Origin: Candidatus Methanoperedens sp.
GTDB taxonomy: Archaea; Halobacteriota; Methanosarcinia; Methanosarcinales; Methanoperedenaceae
DNA: 64,000 nt
Reading direction: 5' to 3'
Assembly (NCBI GenBank): GCA_012026795.1
Contig: VEPM01000009.1
Coordinates: forward strand, 1 to 64,000
The notes beneath the pieces were generated by a model that saw nothing but the letters and a program-made list of their open reading frames with translations, did not search any database and had not been told where the DNA came from. The translations under genes and the position numbers were made by a program. This document shows, one piece after another, positions 17,725 through 28,228 of the stretch. Every line of letters starts with the position of its first letter. Position 1 is the first letter of the stretch.

Positions 17725-19038
17725 CTATTCACCGATATTGAATTTGGCAACTTCATCCTGCAATTCATTTGATAATTTTGCAAGTTCCCTGGCTGCATTA
17801 ACAAGCACATCCATTGTTGCTGCCTGCTCTTGTGCTGCTGCTGATGTTTCCTGTGTACCTGCTGCCGATTGTTCGCTTATGGCTGACACATCTTCAACAG
17901 ATGCTGTTACTTCTTCAACGGATGCGGATTGTTGTTCTGTGGCTGCTGCAATTTCATTAATCATTGCTGCCACGTCTGCTGCTGCCCTGACTATCTGGTT
18001 GATAGCTGATACTGTGCTTTCCATGATTTTTGTTCCGTCAGAAACGGTCTGCTTACCCTGTTTCATGGCCACAACAGCCTGATTTGTACCCTGCTGTATC
18101 TCTTTTATCAGACTGGTTATCTGGTTTGCAGCACTACGTGATTCTTCAGCGAGTTTCCTTACTTCATCCGCTACCACTGCAAAGCCTCTTCCATGCTCTC
18201 CTGCACGTGCAGCTTCTATGGCTGCGTTCAATGCAAGAAGGTTTGTCTGGTCAGCGATATTAGTGATGACCCCTATTATCTCGCCTATTTGCTGTGATTT
18301 ACCGTCAAGCTGTTTTATTACAGTTGCTGAATTATCCACTGTTGATTGGATCTCAGCAATCTTCTGCGTTACATCACCGGACATTTTACCAACCTGCGAA
18401 GCGGTAGTGCTTGCGGCAGTTGCGCCATCGGCTGCTTTTTGCGAGCTCGTTGCAACTTGCTGGACGCTCTGTGATATTTCCTTCATCGCACGGCTGACTT
18501 CACTAATCTTGGATGCCTGAGAGCTTATACCTGAAGAAATATTCTGCGTGGTGTTTGAAATCTGGTCTGTGGAAGCTTTCATTTCCTCACTTGATCCTGA
18601 AAGTTCCTGGGCAGTAATGGCTACCTTTGATGTGACATTCTGGACTTTGCCTGTTAGAGTCCGCAGATTTAAAGTCATTCTCTTGAAATATTCGGCAAGC
18701 TTTCCGAGTTCGTCCTTTGATGAGACATCTACTTCTATTGTTAAATCCCCCTCAGCGATCTTGTCAGCAGCATTCATAAATTCATTTAAAGGTTTCATTA
18801 TAGAACGGGTCAGTCCTATACACATCAGTACGGATGAAAATATAATGAAAATAATACCAAGTATGATAGCCAGTTTCGGATCAATATAAACGCTTAAGCT
18901 CTCCTCATATAAACCTATAAATCCTATCATTAACATCAGTACATCAGCTACAATGAAGCTGTAAGTGATTTTCAAACCAATATTGAATTTATTAATGGTC
19001 AATTCATTTGCAGCATCGATTATTTTTATTATTTTCAT
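17725..19038 (-). CDS. Sensorless chemoreceptor (MCP 3)
   Basis: 437 residues from the ATG at 19038, chosen because GGAGATAAAA precedes it and the length then matches MCP 1 and 2. An upstream ATG at 19071 is in frame. Two membrane helices with a loop of about ten residues, HAMP, then a full signalling domain with potential methylation pairs. It ends at KFNIGE with no tether. It lies 92 bases after MCP 4 without a promoter element of its own and precedes CheW copy 1, so MCP 4-MCP 3-CheW is a probable operon. Confidence 0.92.
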   Translation of the reverse strand: MKIIKIIDAANELTINKFNIGLKITYSFIVADVLMLMIGFIGLYEESLSVYIDPKLAIILGIIFIIFSSVLMCIGLTRSIMKPLNEFMNAADKIAEGDLTIEVDVSSKDELGKLAEYFKRMTLNLRTLTGKVQNVTSKVAITAQELSGSSEEMKASTDQISNTTQNISSGISSQASKISEVSRAMKEISQSVQQVATSSQKAADGATAASTTASQVGKMSGDVTQKIAEIQSTVDNSATVIKQLDGKSQQIGEIIGVITNIADQTNLLALNAAIEAARAGEHGRGFAVVADEVRKLAEESRSAANQITSLIKEIQQGTNQAVVAMKQGKQTVSDGTKIMESTVSAINQIVRAAADVAAMINEIAAATEQQSASVEEVTASVEDVSAISEQSAAGTQETSAAAQEQAATMDVLVNAARELAKLSNELQDEVAKFNIGE

Positions 19039-19130
19039 TTTTATCTCCATATTTTTAAAAATATAGGACAAATAAACAACTATTTCAGGCAGAATCAGTG
19101 GCCATACTTTTTTTCAGCCATTGTCTCCTT

Positions 19131-21467
19131 CTATTTTGTCAGTTCTTCAAGGGTCAAATCAGGATGACTGCTTCCAACATCAGCTATCTCATCCTTACTT
19201 GATATAGTGTCTGAAGCACTGTGTTCTTCTGTTTTCTTCCGGGTGCTTTCAGATCCGGGTTTCACAGTTTCATGTTTAGGTGTCTTGTTTTCAGATGCCT
19301 TATGTTCAGGTGCTTTATGTTCAGGTGCTTTATGTTCAGGTGCTTTATGTTCAGGTGCTTTATGTTCATGAACAGGTTTGTTCTCAACCTTTGCAGGTTC
19401 ATACGCATTTTTTTGTTCTTTTGCAGATTTATCAATTTTGAATTTGGCAACTTCAGCCTGTAATTCATTTGATAATTTTGCCATTTCCTGGGCTACATTC
19501 ACAAGCTGGTCCATTGTGGCCGACTGTTCTTCTGCAGATGCTGATGTTTCCTGTGTGCCTGCTGCTGATTGTTCGCTTATGGTTGATACGTCCTCTACTG
19601 AAGAGGTTACTTCTTCAACCGAGGCAGACTGCTCTTGTGCTGCTGCTGCTATTTCCTGAACCATTGTTGCAACGTCTGCCGCTGCTTTGACGATCCCGTC
19701 TATGGCATTCACGGTATCTGCGATTGTTTTTGCGCCTTCACCTACTGTCTTTGTTCCCTGTTCCATAGTCGTTACAGCCTGCTTTGTTCCCTGCTGTATA
19801 TCTTTTATCAATCCTGTGATCTGGTTGGCAGCATCACGTGATTCTTCAGCGAGTTTCCTTACCTCATCAGCAACTACGGCAAAACCCCTGCCATGTTCTC
19901 CTGCCCGTGCAGCTTCTATGGCTGCGTTTAAGGCAAGAAGGTTTGTCTGGTCAGCGATATTAGTGATGACCCCTATTATCTCGCCTATCTGCTGCGATTT
20001 GCCTTCAAGCTGTTTTATAGCAGTTGCTGAACCATCTACAGTTGACTGGATTTCTGACATCTTTTTGGCCACATCTTCTGACAACTTGCCTACGTTCTGT
20101 GCAGTTGTGCTGGCAGCGTCTGCACCTTGTGCTGCCTTCTGGGAGTTCACAGCGACCTGCTGGACGCTTTCTGACATCTCCTTCATGGCACGGGTGATCT
20201 CAGACATTTTGGAAGCCTGTGAGCTTACACCTGTTGCAATCTCCTGTGTGGTGTTTGATATCTGGTCAGTGGATGCTTTCATCTCTTCACTTGATGCTGA
20301 AAGTTCATGAGCCGTGGAGGCTACTTTCAATGCACAGCTTTGCACTTTTCCGATAACTGATCTCAGGTTTTCATTCATAGTACCAAGGGCACCGAATAAC
20401 TGGCCTATCTCATCATTTGACATCCGTTTTACATCGACTGTCAGGTCGCCTGCTGCGATCTTATTGGAGATACGAAGCATTCTGCCGATTGGCTTGGTGA
20501 GGTATCTTGAAAACCATATTCCAATAATCGAACCCAGTACTGAAAAAATTAAGATTACTATTATCAGGCCATTCCTTATTGCATAAACCGGATCGCTGAA
20601 ATCTTCAAGATAACTTCCTGAAGCAATTATCCAATCCCTGGGTTCATAATAAGTATATGCAACCACTTTATCCCTCCCTTCCCATACATATTCAATGTAA
20701 CCTTCTTTTGTTTGTGTTATTTCTTTAATGAAATCATATTCATAGAGATTCTGTCCTTCGAGGTTCGGGTGTATTATCAGGTCGCCTTTTGAGTTAATTA
20801 CATACATATAACCTGTTTTTCCCACGACTATATTTTTCATCATTTCTTTGATTTTATTTACGAATGGATCTTCAGGAATACCAACATACAAAATACCTAT
20901 AATTTTCCCCGATCCGTCCTTAATCGGTTCATAAGCCGTAAGATACCATGCATTAACTACCCATGCCCTGCCGTAATATGTTTCACCGCGCGTTATAACA
21001 GCATCATACACCGGTTTTGAAACTGTTGTTCCCACTGCGCGTGAACCATCGGTATTAATTACATTTGTTGAAATCCGGACCGCTTCATCCCCTATAACCT
21101 GAAATACCGTTGCTGTACCCCCTACCATATTTTTAACTGAATCTACAATCTCAAAGTTCCCATTCACTACATGATTGTTGCCAAGTTGCATCTTGCCATT
21201 TACGATACTGGGTTTTCCCCTGGAATAGAATTGGGTTTTTGCAACTCCGAGTGAATTGTTGACATTATCCTGTGCAAGAGAAAATGTCATATCTACGATA
21301 TCTTTTTCCAGTTTAACCTGTTCTGTTAATTTACTCTGTATCTCTGTATTTAATGAGCTTTCCATTTCATTATAGGCATATAAACCGATGATCATCACAG
21401 GTATTATCGATAAAATCAATCCAAAAATTATAATTTTATATTTTATGCTGATGTCTTTGGTTTCCAT
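19131..21467 (-). CDS. Chemoreceptor with Cache sensor and charged C-terminal tether (MCP 4)
   Basis: 778 residues from the ATG at 21467 (GGAAAGAG upstream; a TTG at 21485 is less likely). A membrane helix near 10-30 is followed by an extracytoplasmic region of some 250 residues that reads as a Cache_3/Cache_2 sensor ([51 protein letters not shown]). Then come a second membrane helix, HAMP and the signalling hairpin. After the hairpin (KFKIDKS) a tether of about 90 polar residues contains tandem EHKAP units and ends in LTLEELTK. Ligands of Cache domains are small organic acids, amino acids or similar compounds; which one applies here cannot be read. Confidence 0.92.
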   Translation of the reverse strand: METKDISIKYKIIIFGLILSIIPVMIIGLYAYNEMESSLNTEIQSKLTEQVKLEKDIVDMTFSLAQDNVNNSLGVAKTQFYSRGKPSIVNGKMQLGNNHVVNGNFEIVDSVKNMVGGTATVFQVIGDEAVRISTNVINTDGSRAVGTTVSKPVYDAVITRGETYYGRAWVVNAWYLTAYEPIKDGSGKIIGILYVGIPEDPFVNKIKEMMKNIVVGKTGYMYVINSKGDLIIHPNLEGQNLYEYDFIKEITQTKEGYIEYVWEGRDKVVAYTYYEPRDWIIASGSYLEDFSDPVYAIRNGLIIVILIFSVLGSIIGIWFSRYLTKPIGRMLRISNKIAAGDLTVDVKRMSNDEIGQLFGALGTMNENLRSVIGKVQSCALKVASTAHELSASSEEMKASTDQISNTTQEIATGVSSQASKMSEITRAMKEMSESVQQVAVNSQKAAQGADAASTTAQNVGKLSEDVAKKMSEIQSTVDGSATAIKQLEGKSQQIGEIIGVITNIADQTNLLALNAAIEAARAGEHGRGFAVVADEVRKLAEESRDAANQITGLIKDIQQGTKQAVTTMEQGTKTVGEGAKTIADTVNAIDGIVKAAADVATMVQEIAAAAQEQSASVEEVTSSVEDVSTISEQSAAGTQETSASAEEQSATMDQLVNVAQEMAKLSNELQAEVAKFKIDKSAKEQKNAYEPAKVENKPVHEHKAPEHKAPEHKAPEHKAPEHKASENKTPKHETVKPGSESTRKKTEEHSASDTISSKDEIADVGSSHPDLTLEELTK
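19291..19365 (-). repeat. 15-bp tandem repeat coding for EHKAP units
   Basis: Five head-to-tail copies of a 15-bp unit (plus strand TCAGGTGCTTTATGT), four of them perfect and the first with two changes. On the minus strand they encode repeated EHKAP pentapeptides in the tether of MCP 4. Units this uniform suggest recent slippage and probable length variation between strains. Confidence 0.9.
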
Positions 21468-21531
21468 AATATTCGCTCTTTCCAAAAATTTTAGGTAATG
21501 ATAAAATAAATTTACCGATTTATAAATAGAT

Positions 21532-21549
21532 TTGTGAAAAAGGTGTGAA
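21532..21549 (-). promoter_or_regulatory. TTCACA-N5-TTCACA promoter element (MCP 4)
   Basis: Minus strand TTCACACCTTTTTCACAA, four bases, then ATTTATAAAT as TATA box. It lies 65 bases before the start of MCP 4 and just after the 3' end of CheW copy 2, which belongs to the preceding operon. Confidence 0.75.
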
Positions 21550-21571
21550 AAAAAGAAAAAAAGCAGCGCCT

Positions 21572-22090
21572 TTACACGGTCGCTGCTGCCGCTTCTGTTG
21601 TTATTTTGTTTATATTATGAAGTTCGTTTGCGCCAAGTATCTTATCAAGATCAAGGAGAATAAGCAGCCTGTCTTTCATCTTGCCTACGCCGCGCACATA
21701 TTCCGTACCTATCTTATTTGCAATGACAGCAGGTGCCGGCTCAACACTGCTTTCAGGAAGGCGTATTACCTCACTTACTGCATCAACGACAAAACCCATC
21801 ACTGTCTCGCCGATATCCGCGACAATGATGCGTGTATTCTCATTATGTTCTTTGCTTTCCACACCCAATATCACATTCAGGTTTATTACCACGATTATCC
21901 TGCCGCGAAGGTTGATTATTCCCTTCACATATCCTGATGCCTGTGGTATCTTTGTGATATTGGTCATGCGGATGATCTCCTGCACGTTCATGATCTCAAC
22001 ACCGAACTCTTCAGTGCCGATATTAAAAACGACGAGCTGCAGCTCGTCGCCGGATTTTGCTTTTGCATCCTGTGGTTGTTTTTCAGCCAT
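21572..22090 (-). CDS. cheW: CheW adaptor (copy 2)
   Basis: 172 residues from the ATG at 22090, which gives the same N-terminus ([18 protein letters not shown]) as the other copies; the frame is open further upstream but only inside the receptor gene. The CheW domain is complete. Its start overlaps the stop of MCP 5 by eight bases, so translation is coupled to that receptor. Confidence 0.95.
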   Translation of the reverse strand: MAEKQPQDAKAKSGDELQLVVFNIGTEEFGVEIMNVQEIIRMTNITKIPQASGYVKGIINLRGRIIVVINLNVILGVESKEHNENTRIIVADIGETVMGFVVDAVSEVIRLPESSVEPAPAVIANKIGTEYVRGVGKMKDRLLILLDLDKILGANELHNINKITTEAAAATV

Positions 22091-24527
22091 TATGTCCTCC
22101 ATTATTGACTTCTTTATACCATTCACAAACCATGCAACTAACCTGTTTTTGAGCCGCTGTTCCCTGTACCTTTCCACCACAGAATGTTCCTGCGACTTTC
22201 CAGCAATCTCGTCCGTTATCAGGGCTGGCCTTACACACGCCCAGTTCTTTCACATTCTTTCCGCCAACTTCCCTTCCGCATTTCTTGAATTCCCAACAGT
22301 TTGCAGGTGCAACCAGATCCTGACTGAAATGACTGTCTTTCAATTCAGCCTTTTCATCCTTTGATGCCTTATGCACCTGTTTTGATTCTGTTGAAGCACC
22401 ATCACCAAGATTGAACTTATTCACTTCGGAATTTAAATCCGAGGCTAATCTTGCCATTTCCTGGGCTGCGGCTACAAGCTGTTTCATTGTAGCTGCCTGC
22501 TCTTCAGCGACCGCAGATGTTTTCTGTGTGCCTGCTGCTGATTGTTCACTTATACTTGAAACATCATCTACTGAAGATGTGACTTCCTGAACCGAGGCAG
22601 ACTGTTCCTCGGCGGTTGCTGCTATTTCCTGTACCATTGTTGCAACATCTGCCGCTGCTTTGACGATCCCGTCTATGGCATTCACGGTATCTGTTATGTT
22701 CTTTGCGCCTTCACCTACTGTCTTTGTTCCCTGTTCCATTGCAGTCACAGCCTGTTTAGTGCCCTGCTGTATCTCTTTTATCAGGCCAGTGATCTGGTTG
22801 GCAGCATCGCGTGATTCTTCAGCGAGTTTCCTGACTTCATCAGCAACTACTGCAAAACCCCTGCCGTGTTCTCCTGCTCGTGCAGCTTCTATGGCTGCGT
22901 TTAAGGCAAGGAGGTTAGTCTGGTCTGCGATATTGGTGATAACCCCTATTATCTCACCTATTTCCTGCGATTTACCAGCAAGCTGTTTGATGACTGTTGC
23001 AGAATTATCTACATTTGACTGTATCTCTGTCATCTTTTTCGATACATCAGCTGACAATTTGCCTACATTCTGGGCAATGGAGCTGGCTGAACCAGCACTT
23101 TCAGAGGCTTTCTGGGCATTCACGGCGACTGTCTGGATGCTTTCTGACATTTCTCTCATGGCACGGCTCACCTCAATCATTTTGGATGACTGGGAGTTTA
23201 CGCCTTTTGCTATATCCCGCGTGCTATCTGATATCTGGTCAGTGGCTACTTTCATCTGTTCGCTTGATGCCGAGAGTTCCTGGGCAGTAGATGCTACTTT
23301 TTCGGCGCTGGCCTTCATGGACGATATAAGTTTATATATGCTGTTTTGCATTATCTGTATACCAGTGGTGATTTTCTCGAAATCTCCTTTTGCCTGCACC
23401 GATATATTTTTGGTCAGATCACCCATGGACATTGCAGAAAGTACCCTATTGGTGTCCGCGATAACAGCATTCAAATCGTTCGCCATGGTCTGGAATGTAT
23501 TTGAAAGTACACCTATTTCATCTTTTGAATTATTGAGCAACTTAACATCCAGTTTCCCATCTGATATTGTCTTTGCACCTGATATTAATTCATCCACAGG
23601 TTTTGTGATCAGGCTGCGAATAACAAAGCCAATGCCAAGACCTGATACTATGGCTACCAGAGAGAGCATTAATACAGCTGTTTTTGCAGTTGAATTTGTA
23701 CTTGCCATTTCGGTAATCTGTGCTACTTTATCGTCCCCGGCATCTTTTTCGAACTCAGCTATCAGGGGTTCTATAGTATGAACGTAATTTGTGAATTCGG
23801 CTGTTTTTGATGCTATATTGGTATCGGTAGTAACCAATTTATCAAAAGTTGCGGTATATGCAAGTAATTTTGTATTAATAATGTTCTTTTTATCCTGAGA
23901 TATTTTGCTTGCTGCCAGATCGTTTATGAGTATCTTTTCATTATCGTGCAGTGTCTTCTGATTTGCAACGTCTTTTCTTATTATATAATTCTTTTCATCC
24001 CGCCTCAATTCCAATATTTCTGCGTATAAGAGATTATCCCCCTGGTTTTTGATTTCAGTTTCAACATCACTGGCTTTTGTAATAAGTTCAAGCTGTAGCC
24101 CTGAGCTTTCATCAAATCCTTTTATCTTATAGAGTTCAACAGTCTCAAGAAAGGCTTTTTCATAAGCTTCTATTGCGGTTATTATTTTTCCTGCCATCTC
24201 CTTTCTTTCCTGGGGGACGTCAAGTTCCTGAATATCCTGCGCCTCTTTCCTGACTTTTGCTACAGAAGCTTTTACCTTATCGACATATGTAAGATCAAGA
24301 CGCGCAAAAAAGTCTTTCTCAGAGCGTCTTGCCTGAAGCATATTTACATCTATGGAAAGACTCTTTTCGTTCATTGCGATCGTATTTTCGATCACTTTGT
24401 TATTTCCATCCTGGATAGTGTTCATTGTTGTTATACTTACTAAAGTTATTATTAAAAGCAGGAGACTGATAAGACCGAACCCCCCTAATAACTTCTTGCT
24501 CAAAGATATATCTTTTATACTTACCAT
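22083..24527 (-). CDS. Chemoreceptor with HBM-type sensor and C-terminal two-CW domain (MCP 5)
   Basis: 814 residues. The N-terminal membrane helix is followed by about 240 helical residues with paired [12 protein letters not shown] and [13 protein letters not shown] motifs, the signature of a helical bimodular (HBM) sensor, a family known to bind organic acids in characterised cases. After the second membrane helix come HAMP (about 304-357) and a second HAMP-like unit ([10 protein letters not shown]), then the signalling hairpin. The C-terminus carries a two-CW domain ([17 protein letters not shown] to CMVCEWY) in place of the tether seen in neighbours. The promoter element at 24628-24645 lies 101 bases upstream. 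Confidence 0.92.
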   Translation of the reverse strand: MVSIKDISLSKKLLGGFGLISLLLLIITLVSITTMNTIQDGNNKVIENTIAMNEKSLSIDVNMLQARRSEKDFFARLDLTYVDKVKASVAKVRKEAQDIQELDVPQERKEMAGKIITAIEAYEKAFLETVELYKIKGFDESSGLQLELITKASDVETEIKNQGDNLLYAEILELRRDEKNYIIRKDVANQKTLHDNEKILINDLAASKISQDKKNIINTKLLAYTATFDKLVTTDTNIASKTAEFTNYVHTIEPLIAEFEKDAGDDKVAQITEMASTNSTAKTAVLMLSLVAIVSGLGIGFVIRSLITKPVDELISGAKTISDGKLDVKLLNNSKDEIGVLSNTFQTMANDLNAVIADTNRVLSAMSMGDLTKNISVQAKGDFEKITTGIQIMQNSIYKLISSMKASAEKVASTAQELSASSEQMKVATDQISDSTRDIAKGVNSQSSKMIEVSRAMREMSESIQTVAVNAQKASESAGSASSIAQNVGKLSADVSKKMTEIQSNVDNSATVIKQLAGKSQEIGEIIGVITNIADQTNLLALNAAIEAARAGEHGRGFAVVADEVRKLAEESRDAANQITGLIKEIQQGTKQAVTAMEQGTKTVGEGAKNITDTVNAIDGIVKAAADVATMVQEIAATAEEQSASVQEVTSSVDDVSSISEQSAAGTQKTSAVAEEQAATMKQLVAAAQEMARLASDLNSEVNKFNLGDGASTESKQVHKASKDEKAELKDSHFSQDLVAPANCWEFKKCGREVGGKNVKELGVCKASPDNGRDCWKVAGTFCGGKVQGTAAQKQVSCMVCEWYKEVNNGGHNG

Positions 24528-24627
24528 TTTAATTTATTCCTCCATTCACCAATAATTCTAACCTGAGAGAATACCCCCAGATTACTATAATAGGTATGAA
24601 AGAGAACCCACTAGTTTATAAACGGAT

Positions 24628-24645
24628 TTGTGAAAAAGGTGTGAA
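24628..24645 (-). promoter_or_regulatory. TTCACA-N5-TTCACA promoter element (MCP 5)
   Basis: Minus strand TTCACACCTTTTTCACAA, then ATCC and GTTTATAAAC, a strong TATA box. The 18-base core is identical to that of MCP 4. Confidence 0.75.
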
Positions 24646-24659
24646 AAAAAGCAGTGCCT

Positions 24660-25181
24660 CTACACGGTCGCTGCTTCTGTTGCTTCTGTTGTTATTTTGT
24701 TTATATTATGAAGTTCGTTTGCGCTGAGTATCTTATCAAGGTCAAGGAGAATAAGCAGCCTGTCTTCCATCTTTCCTACGCCGCGTACATATTCCGTACC
24801 TATCTTATTGGCAATAACAGCAGGTGCCGGCTCAACACTGCTTTCAGGAAGGCGGATGACCTCACTCACTGCATCAACGACAAAACCCATTACGGTCTCG
24901 CCGATATCCGCGACAATGATGCGCGTATTCTCATTATGTTCTTTGCTTTCCATACCCAATATCACATTAAGGTTTATTACCACGATTATCCTGCCGCGAA
25001 GGTTGATTATTCCCTTCACATATCCTGATGCCTGCGGTATCTTTGTGATATTGGTCATGCGGATGATCTCCTGCACGTTCATGATCTCGACACCGAACTC
25101 TTCAGTGCCGATATTAAAAACGACGAGTTGCAGCTCGTCGCCGGATTTTGCTTTTGCATCCTGTGGTTGTATTTCTGCCAT
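24660..25181 (-). CDS. cheW: CheW adaptor (copy 3)
   Basis: 173 residues, a complete CheW domain nearly identical to the other copies, differing mainly in the extreme C-terminus (ITTEATEAATV). It begins nine bases after the stop of MCP 6 and shares that operon. The stretch encoding SGDELQLV keeps the palindrome of the other copies with one change. Confidence 0.95.
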   Translation of the reverse strand: MAEIQPQDAKAKSGDELQLVVFNIGTEEFGVEIMNVQEIIRMTNITKIPQASGYVKGIINLRGRIIVVINLNVILGMESKEHNENTRIIVADIGETVMGFVVDAVSEVIRLPESSVEPAPAVIANKIGTEYVRGVGKMEDRLLILLDLDKILSANELHNINKITTEATEAATV

Positions 25182-25189
25182 AATATCTC

Positions 25190-27571
25190 CTATTTTATCA
25201 GCTCATCAAGACCTTCGACTGCAGTACTGATACTTTCCTGTGGTTTTTTGTCCTTAGCTGAAATCTTGCCAGGAGTTGTATGTTCCTTCTGTTTCTTCTT
25301 GCTTTCAGCAAGTTTATGTTCTGTGGTCTTGCTTTCAGTGATCCCATGGTCAGGAATTGGTTTTTGCTCTACCTTCGATGGTTCCATTATCTTCATTGGT
25401 TCCTGCGCCTGTTTTATTGTATATGAAGCTGTTTCACCCAGATAGAACTTACTCACTTCAGCCTGCAGTTCATTTGATAGTCGTGCAAGTTGCTGGGCTG
25501 CATTCACAAGCTGGCCCATTGAAGCTGACTGCTCTTCTGCAGCCGCTGATGTTTCCTGTGTTCTGGCTGCTGATTCCTCGCTAATTGCAGATACGTCTTC
25601 AACAGATGCGGTTACTTCCTCGACTGACGCAGACTGTTCTTCAGCCGCTGCAGCTATTTCCTGAACCATTGTGGCAACAGATACCGCAGCTTTGACTATT
25701 TCATTAATGGCAGTTATGGTATCCGCTACATTCTTTGCGCCCTCACCTACCGTCTTTGTGCCCTGTTCCATTGCAGTCACAGCCTGTTTAGTGCCCTGCT
25801 GTATCTCTTTTATCAGGCCAGTGATCTGGTTGGCTGCATTCCTTGATTCCTCAGCAAGTTTCCTGACCTCATCCGCGACCACTGCAAAGCCCCTGCCATG
25901 TTCTCCTGCGCGCGCAGCTTCTATGGCAGCGTTTAATGCAAGCAGATTTGTCTGGTCTGCAATGTTTGTGATAACCTCGATAATCTCCCCAATTTGCTGG
26001 GATTTCCCATCAAGCTGTTTGATAATTGCTGCAGAACCACCCACGGTTGATTGTATCTCTGACATCTTTTTTGCCACATCATCCGACATCTTGCTCACAT
26101 TTTGCGCTGTCGTGCTGGCTGAGTTTGCTCCTTCTGCGGCTTTCTGGGAGTTCTTCGCGACCTGCCGGACGCTTTCTGACATCTCCTTCATGGCGCGGCT
26201 TATCTCAACCATCTTTGTGGCCTGTGAACTTACGTCGGTTGCTATATCCTGTGTTGTATTTGATATCTGGTATGTTGAGACTTTCATTTCCTCACTTGAT
26301 GCCGAGAGTTCCTGGGCTGTGGACGATACGTTCAGCGCCGACTGCTGCACTTTTCCAAGCACACCCTTTAAATTCCCGGCCATGGTGTGGATGGCATTTG
26401 ATAATTTTCCAACTTCATCTTTTGAATCATTCTTGAGCTGTATAGTAAGGTCGCCTTCAGCGACTTTATTTGAAGCATTAAGCATTGCATCTATCGGTTT
26501 TGTGATGGTTCCTTTCACCATTTTACCCAGTACAGCGGTACAGATTATTAGAGAACCAATTATTATCAAAAACATTGTATTCTTCAGTTTGCTGAGCGTT
26601 ATATCTCCCTGCAGCAGTTCATCATAACTTTTTATATTTGCGATGCTCCAGCCAAACAGCGGCAGCTTTCTGTATATAATATAGTATGTGGTGCCATTGT
26701 CTTCATATGACCCTGTGCCTTCCCTGCCTTCTTTCATCAGCAAAACATACTCTCTGAAGCCCTCGCTTGTGGATATGGTATCAACCGAAGGCATATAATC
26801 CTTAAAAACAGAATTTTCCGGTTCCTCTCCTTTTTTCAGGTTAATATCTATATTGCTGGCGCTGTCCGCTATCAGGAAGTTATCACGGTCAAGAACAAAG
26901 GTCCTGCCTGAGCCTGTCTTGCCGATGATTCCCTGGAAGTATGAGATTGGCATCTCAAAGTGATACAATGCGGGCTTACTGCCATCTTCCAGGAATATTG
27001 GGGTAGCATAAGCAAAAACCCATTTTAACGCATCGGCTGACATATAGGGATATGCCACATGGACTTCGTTTTCCTTATCGATCATGAGCGTTTTCTTAAA
27101 AAAATCAGACCCGTCCTCCTCACTGGAGAAATCTTCAACGGGCGCTATCTCCCTGTTTGTTATTCTTGAATGTTCCTGACCTGTACTGTCAATTAGACAG
27201 GTTTCCTCAACAGGCATCCTGCTCTGGATAAATTGCGTCCATTCCCCGATTTTTTCCCTCAGTTCATTCTGCCTGGGGGTGAACTGGATAATCCCCTGAT
27301 CATTGTATATATTACCATTTTTTGTTTCTGGAAGATAAAAGTATTCCCTAAAGACAGGATAATTTACAGCGATAACCAGATCATTGCTTGCGCTGTCATG
27401 TAAAGACTGGATTTCATTGATTTTTTGATCCATTTCCTTATCCATGGACTGCAATGCACTGCCCGTCACTGCCCTCTCAGTAACAAAAAAAGAAAACAGG
27501 CTGCTCAGGGATAGAATTATCAAAAGAAGAAGGCCAATCGGAAGGATTAATTTATATTTTATTGAAACCAT
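25190..27571 (-). CDS. Chemoreceptor with double-Cache sensor and tether (MCP 6)
   Basis: 793 residues. After the first membrane helix an extracytoplasmic domain of about 300 residues reads as a dCache sensor ([80 protein letters not shown]). A second membrane helix, HAMP and a full signalling hairpin follow. The tether of about 75 residues ([19 protein letters not shown] onward) ends in GLDELIK, a variant of the LEDLTK end shared with MCP 4, 7 and 8. dCache domains bind amino acids and other small metabolites. Promoter element at 27660-27677. Confidence 0.92.
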   Translation of the reverse strand: MVSIKYKLILPIGLLLLIILSLSSLFSFFVTERAVTGSALQSMDKEMDQKINEIQSLHDSASNDLVIAVNYPVFREYFYLPETKNGNIYNDQGIIQFTPRQNELREKIGEWTQFIQSRMPVEETCLIDSTGQEHSRITNREIAPVEDFSSEEDGSDFFKKTLMIDKENEVHVAYPYMSADALKWVFAYATPIFLEDGSKPALYHFEMPISYFQGIIGKTGSGRTFVLDRDNFLIADSASNIDINLKKGEEPENSVFKDYMPSVDTISTSEGFREYVLLMKEGREGTGSYEDNGTTYYIIYRKLPLFGWSIANIKSYDELLQGDITLSKLKNTMFLIIIGSLIICTAVLGKMVKGTITKPIDAMLNASNKVAEGDLTIQLKNDSKDEVGKLSNAIHTMAGNLKGVLGKVQQSALNVSSTAQELSASSEEMKVSTYQISNTTQDIATDVSSQATKMVEISRAMKEMSESVRQVAKNSQKAAEGANSASTTAQNVSKMSDDVAKKMSEIQSTVGGSAAIIKQLDGKSQQIGEIIEVITNIADQTNLLALNAAIEAARAGEHGRGFAVVADEVRKLAEESRNAANQITGLIKEIQQGTKQAVTAMEQGTKTVGEGAKNVADTITAINEIVKAAVSVATMVQEIAAAAEEQSASVEEVTASVEDVSAISEESAARTQETSAAAEEQSASMGQLVNAAQQLARLSNELQAEVSKFYLGETASYTIKQAQEPMKIMEPSKVEQKPIPDHGITESKTTEHKLAESKKKQKEHTTPGKISAKDKKPQESISTAVEGLDELIK

Positions 27572-27659
27572 TTTTATGTCTCCGTTTTTTATATAAATGA
27601 GAATGTCTGATCAATCTATTTTTATAGGATAGAAGCAATCTGCATCCTGATATAGAGAT

Positions 27660-27677
27660 TTGTGAAAAAAGTGTGAA
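27660..27677 (-). promoter_or_regulatory. TTCACA-N5-TTCACA promoter element (MCP 6)
   Basis: Minus strand TTCACACTTTTTTCACAA, four bases, then CTATATCAGG as TATA-like stretch. It lies about 90 bases before the MCP 6 start. Confidence 0.7.
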
Positions 27678-27700
27678 GGAAAATAGAAAAAGCAGTTCAT

Positions 27701-28219
27701 TTAAGTGGTCGCTGTTGCCGCTTCGGAGGCTATGGTATTTACATTATGAAGTTCACTTGCGCTGAGTATCTTATCAAGATCAAGGAGAATAAGCAGCCTG
27801 TCTTCCATCTTGCCTACACCGCGTACATATTCCGTACCTATCTTATTGGCAATCACAGCAGGCGCCGGTTCAACACTGCTTTCAGGAAGGCGTATTACTT
27901 CACTTACTGAATCAACGACAAAACCCATCACTGTCTCGCCGATATCAGCAACAATGATGCGCGTATTCTCATTATGTTCTTTGCTATCCATGCCCATTAT
28001 CACGTTCAGGTTTATTACCACGATTATTTTGCCGCGAAGGTTGATTATTCCTTTCACATATCCCGATGCCTGCGGTATTTTTGTGATATTGGTCATGCGG
28101 ATGATCTCCTGCACGTTCATGATCTCGACACCGAACTCTTCAGTGCCGATATTAAAAACGACGAGCTGCAGCTCGTCGCCGGATTTTGCTTTTGCATCCT
28201 GTGGTTGTATTTGCGCCAT
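27701..28219 (-). CDS. cheW: CheW adaptor (copy 4)
   Basis: 172 residues with a complete CheW domain. It differs from copies 1-3 at a few positions, for example GKIIVV for GRIIVV, GMDSKE for GMESKE and DSVSEV for DAVSEV. The gap to the stop of MCP 7 is nine bases, so it is cotranscribed with that receptor. Confidence 0.95.
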   Translation of the reverse strand: MAQIQPQDAKAKSGDELQLVVFNIGTEEFGVEIMNVQEIIRMTNITKIPQASGYVKGIINLRGKIIVVINLNVIMGMDSKEHNENTRIIVADIGETVMGFVVDSVSEVIRLPESSVEPAPAVIANKIGTEYVRGVGKMEDRLLILLDLDKILSASELHNVNTIASEAATATT

Positions 28220-28228
28220 TGTCTCCTC

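Noticed and set aside
19291-19365. Tandem 15-bp repeats considered as a CRISPR array
   Set aside because: No spacers, unit too short, and the repeat is in frame within a receptor tether.
21681-22364. Plus-strand frames opposite the CheW genes that repeat in similar form five times
   Set aside because: They recur only since the CheW genes recur. The minus-strand frames carry the CheW motifs and ribosome sites.
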